A DNA stretch of 64,000 bases, taken from NCBI GenBank assembly GCA_007844125.1, contig CM017558.1, positions 46,200,164 through 46,264,163 on the forward strand. Reading direction: 5' to 3'. The position numbers and the translations under genes are program-made. A model generated the notes under the pieces. The model made no database searches. It was not told the origin of the DNA and saw only the letters and a list, made by a program, of their open reading frames with translations. This document shows, in pieces, positions 12,291-21,830 of the stretch (position 1 is the stretch's first letter; every line of letters begins with the position of its first letter). Source of the stretch: Sinonovacula constricta (Eukaryota; Mollusca; Bivalvia; Cardiida; Solecurtidae).

Positions 12291-13192
12291 AAGATCTCGA
12301 GCGAAAACTGTGGCATGCTCATCAAACTCATCATGTAACTACTTTATTGTTAAAATTTTGAATCGCTTTTAAGTGTATATACATGCAATCATAAACAATA
12401 TGAATGAAAACACCTGCTTGTCCGGTGTTATGCTTCACGAGAATACTGCATGATTAATTAACGAAAGTAAAGTATTTATTGAAATTATGTGAAAATACGA
12501 ACCTACATCGTGCTGTTTCAACAGATCGGAAATCAGTTAAATGTATCAAACAAGTTAACGTTAGATTATCGTTTAATCAAGTATTTACATATAAAACTGG
12601 TTAAAAATAAATCAAAATAAAATATAATATAAACGCGGGAAGCAGTATTAATGCTGACACTGACGACAAAATAATGAATCATGACGATGTTTTAGAATCT
12701 GCTGTCGTTGAAACAAACATAACAATTACATAGGGAGTTTATGTGAAATAATTCTAAATATAAATTGCGTTTAGTGCTAACGTAAATGTGTCATTTCTTC
12801 AGGAACATCAAGAAATACATCAAAAACGATCCGATGGAATGTTTACATATAAGTCACAATCTATGTGAGTCAACAGGTAATTATGGATCTTATTATTAGA
12901 CATGATATGTTTTAGGATATTAAGTATGGCCTACTTTTGATTTGCTGCGAAGTTCAAATATAATTCAGTCCAGAGTCTAATACAGTAAAACAAATTACGT
13001 TATATACCAGTGTAACTACGTTTGTTTAAACTGTATAATATAGATGGTGATGTAGGTATTTCTTCTTAGAACGAAAAGAAAGTCATCTTCCTATATGAAA
13101 TCAAGGGGATATACTAGCTTTTTCCATTTTGTCTAAACTATGCCCATTTCTATGACATAATTTATGTTACCACATGAACTCACCCTTAAATA
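12291..13192 (+). repeat. old duplicated block, matches 42535-43500
   Basis: In order: CGAAAACTGTGGCATG(C/T)TCATCA, AAGTGTATA-ACA, CTGCATG, TAAAACTGGTTAAAA, ATGTTTTAGA, GGGAGTTTATGT and TTATGTTA-CACATGAACTCA-CCTTAAATA. All are also found in 42.5-43.5 kb. It runs right up to the target duplication of the element that follows. Confidence 0.8.
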
Positions 13193-13745
13193 CATCGTCG
13201 GATACCCACGGTTGATTCTATTAAGTTACTCTCCATTCATCACCCGTGGGCAAATTGCTACTCATTTCGTCGTTCTGTTTGAATAGAACAGAACAGACAT
13301 TATCCAATCAGATGAAAGGTTACAAAATAAAATACTCTTCAATCGGAAGATCAATACGGTGACCTGAGAACGTAAACATGGCGACCGGTACAGCGCATCG
13401 CAAGTGTAAAATATGTCTGTCAGCGATCCGCGACAAATGTTCTTACAGATCTTTGTGCACTCCAGCAAGTATTTAAAAATACACGTCGGTTTTAAACGAA
13501 ATCGGTATCCTTGCCCATGAGGACAGTGACGTTGCTTGTAATTTGTGCGTAAATAAACTTACGACAATGCTATCGAAGTGGTATGAAAGCCTAAACTTGA
13601 TTGGTTGGCAGATTCGCTGGATTGTCTCAGCGAACCAATCGGATTGCGGCATTTCATAGTAAACAAAGCGACGAAATGAGTAGCAATCCCACGGGTGATG
13701 AATGGAGAGTAACGTAATAGAATCAACCGTGGGTATCCGACGATG
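13193..13745. mobile_element. 553-bp Mutator-like MITE with 9-bp target duplication
   Basis: Inverted ends of about 80 bp start CATCGTCGGATACCCACGGT and match nearly base for base between 13193-13275 and 13668-13745. They are flanked by CCTTAAATA at 13184-13192 and again at 13746-13754. The related block at 43.5 kb has a single CCTTAAATA (about 43499-43507) and no element, i.e. the empty site. A 9-bp duplication with long inverted ends is typical of Mutator-like elements. There is no transposase inside, so it is non-autonomous. Confidence 0.9.
13378..13659 (+). pseudogene. small Cys-rich reading frame carried by the MITE
   Basis: From ATG 13378 the frame runs 94 codons to TAG 13657-13659 with one in-frame stop, TAA 13474-13476 (codon 33). 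Visible motifs are HRKCKIC (residues 7-12 region), CSYRSLC, then after the stop HEDSDVACNLCVNKL. The two CxxC pairs suggest a zinc-binding N-terminal module of a host gene. I cannot name the family. Because the inverted ends of a Mutator-like element enclose it, it looks like a captured gene fragment. Frame conservation across 94 codons in a 553-bp AT-rich element is the main argument; chance cannot be excluded. Confidence 0.5.
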
Positions 13746-13754
13746 CCTTAAATA

Positions 13755-14160
13755 TAAAGAAGATACACTGTACAACACTGACAATTCGATTTAAAGTCCA
13801 TCTATGCAAAATCCGTAACGCTCATGGTTTTAAATATTATCGTTTTGATCACTTTCCTACTTCTACCCAATCTGTTAAATACATTAAAGTACAGTATATG
13901 CAGTATTACAACATATATTGCAATATAATAAACCGCCTATTAGAACGCTGAACTCACACTTCCTGTGGCATTTTACAAGAAAGAAAATTATTTAAAACAA
14001 AACTTCCACGTGATGGCATTTTCTTAGAGCTAAGTTATGACGTCATTGGAAAGAAATTAGTGACGTTATTAAAATAATGACATTGGTTTTGGTTCTTAGT
14101 AGAAGAACTAAACAAAGATTTTGATTGTTTGAGAAATTTAATATTTGAATCAAGGAGGAA
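13755..14160 (+). repeat. old duplicated block, matches 43508-44090
   Basis: Continues the block at 12291-13192 on the far side of the MITE: GTACAAC-CTGA-AATT, TTTTCTTAGAGCTAAGTTAT, GTGACGTTATTAAAATAATGAC, TAGAAGAACTAAACAAA and TTAATATTTGAATCA. All occur in order at 43.5-44.1 kb. Confidence 0.8.
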
Positions 14161-15395
14161 ATGACCACGGAAGAATTTTACATGATTGAAGCATCCTGTA
14201 ATAGTTGCAGTATTTCATATATTATGTGGTCGTTGTACATGTCTGCGAAGAAACTATATGAATATGTAGCTTTCTCTTTCTCCCTATTAGTCTGTTGTTC
14301 TCCCCGATGTATTTATTTGTATTTTTATTTTCAAAATATTAATATAAATGTGCCATTTAACAATGTGTTGTGTCAACTGACTGTTTATCAAGAACTTTGG
14401 GTTTTGCTGCCATCTTGACGGGGCTATCATATTACCTCCTAGGTCTATTTCTGATAGTAGATTAGCCGAGGTGTCACTTATGATATGATTATATTCCCTA
14501 CTGAATACAGAAGGCTATCTGAACACAAAGGACATTATAGCAAAAAGTGATATTTATCTTCAATCGTATTTCATTATAACATTTTCTCTCAATTTGATGG
14601 GTTTGTTACATCTTTTACTTTCTACAGATAAATTGTGCGAAGAAAATATAAATCTTGTAAGAGCAATCCTGAATTTGTTTACATAAATAGCTGTTATATA
14701 TTGTTTATTACAAATAATTGCAAATGTTTTATAACATGTGACCCTTGATGTTCATGTCATATCTGGACGTAACAATCTCTTATTCTTTTTTTAAGAACAT
14801 TTACAAACATATTTACGTTTTCTACACCTGGGTTAAACCAAACATATCTAAAACCTAGAGATTCTAGGAATGTTTGAACTGTTCCTGCCCATAATTGTCT
14901 TCCTGGATCAGTTTCTATTTCACCTTCATACATACATACATAATAGTATAGATCAGCTTAACAATATATATATACATTGTTTACATCTAGTTAATTTTAG
15001 CCAATACTTAATAATAGACAAATATCTGCCCTGAGTTAATGGAAACCTACTTAATTTTCCATATATACAAACAAACCCCTTTCTTATTCTACATCAATTC
15101 TTAAACACCATCACTTTTATTTTGTCAAGGCTGACAAAAAGGTTGCATCTGTTACATTATCTCGCAGAATATCTAACATATGTTTCAAGCCAGATTTCAG
15201 ATTCTGACATTAGTGCAATATCCCCAGCCTACAATAACGATTATTAAAAAGTATATTCTATGACCGCTTTTCTTTGATGAAGTACTTTCTATACAATTTA
15301 TAATTTATACAAAAATGAAGAAAAACACTCCCCTTTAAGTATCCTCTAACATGCAGGAATATGTTTATGTTTGTTGGGTTATCGTCCCACCAACA
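14161..15395. other. no recognised feature
   Basis: AT-rich; no supported exon, RNA gene or element boundary. Confidence 0.4.
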
Positions 15396-15670
15396 GTCTA
15401 TCAGTTATCTGGAGACGGTGTTCACTTGAAGCAGATATAGTACTGTCCTCACTGTGTAAAGCATGCCGTAAACACCTGGCATGATACCACACCCAGTCAC
15501 ATTATCCTGACACCGGGCTAACCAGTCGTGGAACTTCCCTTTTATTTGCTTGAGCGTTAGCCAGGGAGCTATACCACGTTTAACGATTTTGGTATGTCGC
15601 AGCCCGGGTTCGAAATCGGGACCTCCCGTACCTGGAGCCGACGCACTACCGATTGCGCTTCCATGTTTGG
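15396..15670 (-). mobile_element. tRNA(Trp)-like SINE
   Basis: The reverse strand begins with a tRNA-like head. GCGCAATCGGTAGTGCGTCG resembles a D arm, CTCCAGG fits an anticodon loop with CCA, and GATTTCGAACCCGGGCT is a box B. It continues into a body with GACTGGTTAGCCCGGTGTCA and GTGACTGGGTGTG. The tRNA arms no longer pair properly, so this is a SINE or tRNA-derived repeat and not a working tRNA gene. Confidence 0.65.
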
Positions 15671-16026
15671 ACCCATGCAGGAATACGTTTCACGTATATT
15701 GTTCTTGTACTTTACTCCCGACTTTACACCAGCGCACAGTGATATTATAACATTAAGCATTTTATCCATTTTTTCATGCTGTATAAGCTTGCACCATAAA
15801 TTATGTCGTGATACAAAATCGGAGCTTTTTTAAATCGACCCAAGCCACATATACGTTTTTATTCTGGCTAAGTAAGTGATTGATTTTGTCATTTAAAACA
15901 AATATTAACCGTTGTCACTATATTTTTCTGAAATCCCGCATGAGCCTCTAAATACATATTATATTTGTACGCCCAAAATCGATTATTTGATATATTCAAC
16001 AAAATATCTGAAATAGCTTAATATAG
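15671..16026. other. no recognised feature
   Basis: AT-rich, no supported feature. Confidence 0.4.
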
Positions 16027-16195
16027 TTACACCTCTGTTATTTTCAGCTCTTTATTTCCTTTCTTATCTAATGGTATGACATTACCTTCGGTCCAAATTT
16101 CTGGAAAATATCCAGTATCAAATATTGTATTAAATAGAGCATTCATGTACTCACTAAGTTGATCAGCACCATATTTAAAAAGAAAAATAAGAAAA
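16027..16195 (-). pseudogene. LINE reverse transcriptase fragment
   Basis: The reverse strand reads GADQLSEYMNALFNTIF, then TGYFPEIWTEGNVIPLDKKG and N. This is the conserved stretch just before the reverse transcriptase core of a non-LTR retrotransposon (the S-G-x-x-P-x-x-W-x-x-x-x-x-P-x-x-K-K-G signature). The PLDKKGNK part matches the start of the remnant at 60235 (PIHKGGNK), so both probably belong to one LINE family. Only this piece is left; the dispersed repeat adjoins it. Confidence 0.75.
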
Positions 16196-16289
16196 AGTCC
16201 CAAAAGAATTACCACAGATATTTAAATCTGAACTACCAAAAGGCAAACAGTGTAAATGTTAAAGTGACAAAAACGCAGAGACGAGATGC

Positions 16290-16290
<1 letters not shown>
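16186..16290 (+). repeat. dispersed repeat family D, truncated copy
   Basis: AAGAAAAAGTCCCAAAAGAA, ATATTTAAATCTGAAC and GTGACAAAAACGCAGAGACG match the first half of the copies at 7046 and 51115. The second half is replaced by the CA microsatellite. Confidence 0.75.
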
Positions 16291-16359
<69 letters not shown>

Positions 16360-16390
16360 AACACACACGCGCACACACACACACACACAA
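16291..16390. repeat. (CA)n microsatellite
   Basis: About 100 bases of CA with a few CAAACAAAC and CGCG breaks. It has grown at the ACACAC end of dispersed repeat D. Confidence 0.95.
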
Positions 16391-17478
16391 AACCAGGACT
16401 TACCGCATTGAAAAGTCTGCAAAAGGACATTCAAAATTAAACTAGATTTACCAGTCCTAAGTCCCTTACATGACTTCTTTTCTTCATAAAAATTCTCCAT
16501 TTGTTTAAAAGACCTAACATGAAAGTCTGCGTTTAATCATTTTACATGCTTGTCATATACCAGTTTATTATGTTTAATTATATTTAATAGTGTTTGAAAG
16601 TGTATTTACATGTTATTATGCATATTTTGATATTATAATGCATGCCTTATGTTTCAGGATATAAAATCCACCTTGAATAAATATATAGAAAAGTTGAAAC
16701 AGTTCGTCTTTAGACTCTCCTCAGCGACTTACATGTGTATGCTGTAAATGCACGATTCACGATGAGAATCAAACTGACTTTCTACATGTATATATAGTAA
16801 TAGGATATCATTTATTGAACTGGGTATGGGACGTATGAAGCACGGGTTGATTAATTTTAGATAAATAATATTGATCTAGATCAGCCATCAACTGTATTGT
16901 CTAGTTTCAGTGTTTCTTTATTACTTTTGCATTTACCTGAGATAGGCGTTTGTTTGAATTTAGTATATTCTTTATTTATTCTTTCATTGAACTATGTCAA
17001 TTCGTACTTGCATTGAACGATGACTAGGATGACTTAAGCGGGAATAGCCACGGTTCGATTTTTTTTCATATGACCTATACAAATATATGTGAAAGAACCT
17101 CATTAGATTACATAGCACAAACCGTTAGGCTGAGCAGTCTTTTTTCCATTGGGTTTATTACATGTATGTACATTTGTGTCATTTTATCATATGTAAAAAG
17201 AAAAGCGGCCACGTATTTCTTTTTATATGACACCGTTACCTTAAAAATGAACAATTTTTCTAACTCGATTTTTTTCAATTGTTTGAGAAAGATGCTATTC
17301 CATTGTTTTCTTTATTTCACTTTTTCTTCTAAACTTCGACAATTTTGTTTGTGTTTGAAAGGGTTCACATGTTCATATTGTCATAAGTTTTTTGCATATT
17401 ACGTCATTACTTAAATAAATTACACAGTCCCGGTTGGACATTTTTCTAAGGGATCAGTTGTAAATAGTTAGAAAACTT
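16391..17478. other. no gene; weak duplicated block at 16780-16865
   Basis: 16780-16865 (GACTTTCTAC, ATAGGATATCATTTATTGAA, GGGTATGGGACG..., GATTAATTTTAGA) resembles 62868-62950. The rest shows nothing recognisable. Confidence 0.45.
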
Positions 17479-17850
17479 TCCTACTTCTCTCTCTTTGTTT
17501 CTCTCTCTCTCTCTCTCTCTCTATCTCTTTTTTTCTTTCTCTCGTATCGCGCTTCTTGCCCTTTTCTATCCCTGTCTATGTCTCACTCTCGCTCACATTG
17601 TCGTATTTCCCTATTTTCTCTCCGTCGCACTTTGTCACTCTCTTTCTCTCTCTGTCTTCCTATTTCTTTCTCTTTCTGTCTTTTCTCATTATGTATTTCT
17701 CCTTGTGTCTCTCTCTATCTCCTCTATTTGTCTATATTTGTCCCTCTCTGTCCATTTTTCTTTACCTTTTTTATTCGCTACTCTCTCTTTATCTATCTGT
17801 CTATCACTCTTTCTGTTTATTTCTCTCTTCTCTTTTTTTCTGTGAAATTC
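17479..17850. repeat. CT-rich low-complexity tract
   Basis: Pyrimidine-rich sequence with CTCTCT runs and scattered TATCTATCTGTC motifs. The long open frames over it (up to 139 codons) are Ser/Leu/Phe/Cys-rich by composition alone. Confidence 0.85.
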
Positions 17851-17984
17851 CATGTCACAGTATTCTTTTGCCACTTCTGCTGCTTTTATATTTTGTCTTA
17901 CATGCTTGTTTTTTGCATAGTCTCTACAAGAAGAATACAAACACTTACAGTAGCGGGTGATAATCATATCAGCGATGTCCAGCT

Positions 17985-18115
17985 TATAACTGGTTGATGA
18001 AGACCACAGGCAAAAGAATTGGTAGAACTATACCACAGGTCAGCTGAATGATCTCCCCCAAATTAAATTTCGCGTCCCGACCAGGACTTGATTACACGTA
18101 TTGTGGCTGAGGAGA
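17985..18115 (-). mobile_element. SINE fragment
   Basis: The reverse strand reads GGTCGGGACGCGAAATTTAA, GATCATTCAGCTGACCTGTG, TAGTTCTACCA and GTGGTCTTCATCAACCAG. These are the same tail modules as at 5318, more diverged. Confidence 0.6.
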
Positions 18116-18795
18116 TACAAGTCATTGACATGAAAAGGAACACTTATAACGCGCATTGTGAACGAGTGTCCTTTTTTTGCTAAAAGAACACTTTCTTATA
18201 GTTTATGACCTTGATTATGAGCAATTGACATCGGTTTGATTGGAAACAATAGCGGAATTGTTCATATACTTGATACATATTGAATGTCCTCTTCTCGTTA
18301 TTTTATTGAAAGGAAGTACTTAAACGATAGTCATTGTAAAACTGCTGGTACTTAGACAACATGGTATTACCGATATGGTGACTGTAACCTTGTTATAAAT
18401 GACCTCCATAGAGAACCATGGTACAAAGCGAAACTGTCTTATCTTGTTTAACATGTGTCAAATGTTAAGAGGGTTAAACCTTGTAGTCGTATAAGCTTGA
18501 AGAGTCTCCTGAAGCAAATAAGATGTCAGACAACTCATACCACGATAAAACACACAAAAATAACATTTAATCTTTCATTATACAAAAAGACATAAGTATC
18601 ATCTTAAAGTTCGTCATTATTGTCGAGTTTTAACTGTTTATTTCCACACAAAAACGTTCGACGTTCGATAATACTTGACTCTTGTCATAATATCAGTTCT
18701 AAAACACCCTGATTAATAAGATTTCCGGCTAAATTCGACTTGCCACCTCTATATTTTAATAATATTGTATCTTGTTATGCCATATTTGTTCGACA
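18116..18795. other. no recognised feature
   Basis: AT-rich intergenic DNA; nothing supported. Confidence 0.4.
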
Positions 18796-18967
18796 TCATC
18801 ATCATCATCATCATCATCATCATTATTTTAGCCATCATCATCATCATCATCGCCATCATAGCCATCGTAGTAGTGGTTGTAGAAGTAGTAGTAGCAGTGG
18901 TAGCAGTAGTAGTAGGAGGAGGCGAAGCAGCAGCAGTATTTGTAGTAACAGTAGAACTAGCAGTTGC

Positions 18968-19015
<48 letters not shown>

Positions 19016-19072
19016 TGTTGTTGTTGTATCAGCAGCAGCAGCAGCAGCAGTAGTAGTATTAAGACATATATT
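18796..19072. repeat. compound trinucleotide repeat (ATC)n / (GTA)n / (GCA)n
   Basis: ATC units at 18796-18865, then GTA/GCA/GTT units from about 18867 to 19072, with several pure stretches (GTA at about 18970-19015). Open frames across it are His, Ser or Val homopolymers and not credible genes. Confidence 0.95.
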
Positions 19073-19297
19073 TTGCGATATTAAGTAATGCCTTTAAACA
19101 GGGGTCAACCACTAACGGTTTTTAAGTTCTAGCTAGTCGTACTTTTAGTGTATCTCCACAGAGTGTTGCATACATGATTAGAAAAACTGTATCTCTAGAT
19201 TAATACATGTCATTTTATGTCAAGAAGAATAGCAGCATCGTCCAACAGACGTAACAATGTATGCTTTTGTACAAACTGAGCATTAACTATTGTCCCG

Positions 19298-19519
19298 ATG
19301 GTGTCACTTTTATTATTGCAATCAGGCGACATACACCCAAACCCTGGTCCAGGCTCAGACAGCAGTACTACACTATCGTCAGTATACAGTAATATGTCCC
19401 CTGATATGTCTAAATACTTTTCATGTATCCATTTTAATGTTCAGGGAGTGTATCCTAAACTAGATCTTTTTTCAACGGAACTCCAAAACTTTGACATTTT
19501 GGCATATTTTGAAACGTAG
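19298..19519 (+). pseudogene. LINE ORF fragment: 2A-like motif plus endonuclease start
   Basis: Seventy-three codons open from ATG to a stop after FDILAYFET. Residues 10-18 are GDIHPNPGP, preceded by a hydrophobic VSLLLLQS. Such 2A-like motifs (D-x-E-x-NPGP) occur near the N-terminus of some non-LTR retrotransposon proteins and can cause ribosomal skipping at the G/P junction. Here His replaces the usual Glu. The part after it is the beginning of the AP endonuclease domain, cut off by a stop where the family would continue with a TETWL-like motif. Confidence 0.8.
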
Positions 19520-19984
19520 CTAGGACCAAACATTAAACATGAGGATTTGTGTGTACTTTCTTTAGCCTCAGCTTCAGACCGGCTTGTTGGCAATTATGGC
19601 GGTGTAATTATTTATGTTAAAAATAACATCAGTTACAGACTTATGTTACACCTAGAAACTTAGGGTATCAAATGTACATGTATTTGGATTGAAGTTGGAC
19701 TAAATTTTGAAAACATTCTATTTGGATTATAATATAAACCTTCTAGTACGAACTCTGCTCAACACGTTTAATTAAAGACTCTATCAAAATGGCTTGTTAT
19801 TCTCACATTGAAAACATCTTGATTACCGGGGACTTCAATCTGGATTGCAACATGCGTCAAAAAGGAAATAAGAATCATTCAGTCTATATAACTCTCTTAT
19901 CCAGTGTATCCAGGACCCCACCCATTTTGCCGAAACAACTTCTAGTATACTTGATATCATAATAATAAACCACGTTGAATGTCT

Positions 19985-20480
19985 TAAAGGTGGTGTCCGA
20001 CAGTTTGGACCACAGTTTATTTTCTCAAATAACTAAACAAGTCATTATTACCTGAAAAAGTATTGTCAAATGCTGTTCCATGATGAACTAGATCTTTGTG
20101 AACAATTAAGCATAAATCACCACTCTTCATTGCAATCAGGTATTTCCTATCCGAGCCAAGCTGCACAGAAGGATTTTTTTAACTTAGAAATCCACGTGAC
20201 CACTTACTTTTGAGATCACGTTACATAGTCATAAAATGCTCTGACATCGAAATATATATTTAGCAGAGACCACTGTCGATCTTTGTATACACTTGGACAG
20301 AATACACCTCCAGAGTAATTCTTTTCGCGATTAGTTCTGTCTAACAGTTCAATTCAAACTTGTATTTATTCAGACTAAAGTATGGGTTTATACAACAATT
20401 ATGCCCAAATTCCCCAAAGCAGAGGTTTGATATTGTTATATGTATTTGATATGGGCAAAAACTGTAGAATACCACCTTTA
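19985..20480. mobile_element. ~495-bp MITE inserted in the LINE
   Basis: Starts TAAAGGTGGTGTCCGACAGT and ends with the inverted match ACTGTAGAATACCACCTTTA. Related copies lie at 28152-28612, 38552-39012 and, in part, 57630-57805. Shared internal parts include GTCATT-TTACCTGA, AAATGCTGTT and TCCTATC-GAGCCA. It interrupts the LINE between the endonuclease and linker coding regions, so it is younger than the LINE. TA lies at both ends, but the target duplication length cannot be fixed. Confidence 0.75.
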
Positions 20481-20586
20481 ATAAGTGGGGTAAGGGACCC
20501 TCTCTTTGACCAAACAATACAATATCCTTGCCCGTTGATGTTGATATAATACGATATTGTGTTGTTTTTTTAATTATAAAAAAACA

Positions 20587-20910
20587 GTCATGAAGGAAAT
20601 AGTGTGTCATATATGGTATTATAATAAAGGGGATTACAACAAATTAAGGGATTTGGCTCGTAATACAGATTGGTCTGCTTTAGAAGATGAAGATGTTAAC
20701 AATCATACTACAAATGTTACTGAAAATATTCGTAAAGTTTCGATGGATTGCATCGCTGATAAAAGTGTAAAACTGTCTCCTGATGAACATCCATGGATTA
20801 CAAGCCGACTTAAATGTTTAATAAGATCAAGAATTTATCGTAAAACCAAACGAATCATGTCTACCCATCATTGGTACAATTTTAGAAAAATAATAAATAG
20901 CGTTATATAG
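20587..20910 (+). pseudogene. LINE ORF fragment: endonuclease-RT linker
   Basis: The open frame includes HIWYYNKGDYNKLRD, DWSALE, PDEHPWITSRLKCLI, RSRIYRKTKR and HWYNFRKIINSVI. This is the segment linking endonuclease to reverse transcriptase in CR1/L2-like LINEs. It ends at a TAG right after the left breakpoint of the tandem duplication (20890). Confidence 0.8.
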
Positions 20911-21830
20911 GCTATAAGAACAAGTAAAACAGAATATATATCCATCAAAACTTAGGTCTGACAACAAATATTCTAAGAATTATTGGTCAACATTAAAACT
21001 GCTTATGAATGGCAATACACCAAATGAAATACCACCGTCACATCAAGATAGTTATTTTATTACTGATAATATTGATAAAGCCAATTTATACAATAACTTT
21101 TTTCAACAATAAACTTTAATATATGATTCAGCGACAGAAATTCCTTTTCAAGTTAAGTCTACAGGTATCCATAGCTCGATTCACCTCGAACCATTATAAA
21201 TCAGTAATTTTTTCTAGACATTAAGTTGGTCCCGATTTATTTAGTAATTATGTATTGCGTGAACTTGCAAAAGAGCTAACAGTTGCTCTCTGCAGTCTTT
21301 TCAATAAATCATTAAGTGCGGGTGTAATACCTTTAAGTTAGAAACAATTTACTTTACATTTATCAGACCACTTTTCGAATACGGCGATGTTATACTGGTG
21401 CCTCCACGAAATTAGTATTTTTAGTCAATTTAGCTCATGAAACTCGTTGGGACTCGCTACAAACCAGAGTACGTAAACATAAATTACTATTATTTTACAA
21501 AATGTTGCATGGATTAAACCCCCACCCCTCCCCTATCTTGACCGTTTGATTCCTGCAATGCTTGGCCAAACATCTCGTTATAATCTTCGTGATTCTGATA
21601 ACATACAAAACATCCGCAGCAATTCATACCAATATTATAACTCTTTTTACTATCTGCAATCAGAGAATGGAATAATCTTCCCTATGATATAAAAATGCTA
21701 CTTTGCTATCATCTTATAAAAGATTATTAGACCTCGACTGTTTTAATGTACCTCCTCTTGTTTGCATGGAAATAGAAATGAAAAAATACCACAAGATTAA
21801 GATTAAACTGTAGCTCCCTCAATCTTACCC
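20890..21830 (+). pseudogene. LINE 3' remnant inside duplication copy 1
   Basis: RT N-terminal part, internal deletion and C-terminal part of the LINE at 19200. It is listed separately because this part, and only this part, recurs in copy 2. Confidence 0.85.

Larger units (their letters stand above)
19200..21830 (+). mobile_element. LINE (AP-endonuclease type) with a 2A-like motif, decayed
   Basis: Remnants of one ORF in order: GDIHPNPGP (19325-19351), the endonuclease start (IHFNVQGVYPKL, then FDILAYFET) to 19519, an endonuclease GDFNLD motif at about 19829, and a linker region 20587-20910 (KEIVCHIWYYNKGDYNKLRD, HPWITSRLK). Next come the RT N-terminal part (GPDLFSNYVLRELAKELT, CSLFNKSLSAGVIPL; 21225-21340) and the C-terminal part (IRPLFEYGDVI, HETRWDSLQTRVRKHKLLLF, GQTSRYNLRDSDNIQNIRSN). 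An internal deletion at about 21343 joins SAGVIPL straight to TIYFTFIRPL, so the catalytic RT core is gone. Frameshifts, stops and a MITE add to the damage. The tandem duplication starts inside it at 20890. Confidence 0.88.

Noticed and set aside
15595..15670. Possible tRNA(Trp) gene on the reverse strand
   Set aside because: Box B and D-arm-like sequence are present, but the acceptor and anticodon stems do not pair and a SINE-like body follows.
16222..16500. Cys/Val-rich open frames over the CA repeat
   Set aside because: Pure consequence of the CA microsatellite.
17495..17997. Open frames of 116-139 codons, hydrophobic, could suggest membrane proteins
   Set aside because: They overlap in all three frames over a pyrimidine-rich tract; composition explains the apparent membrane segments.
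18740..19088. His-rich and Ser-rich open frames
   Set aside because: Trinucleotide repeats read in three frames.
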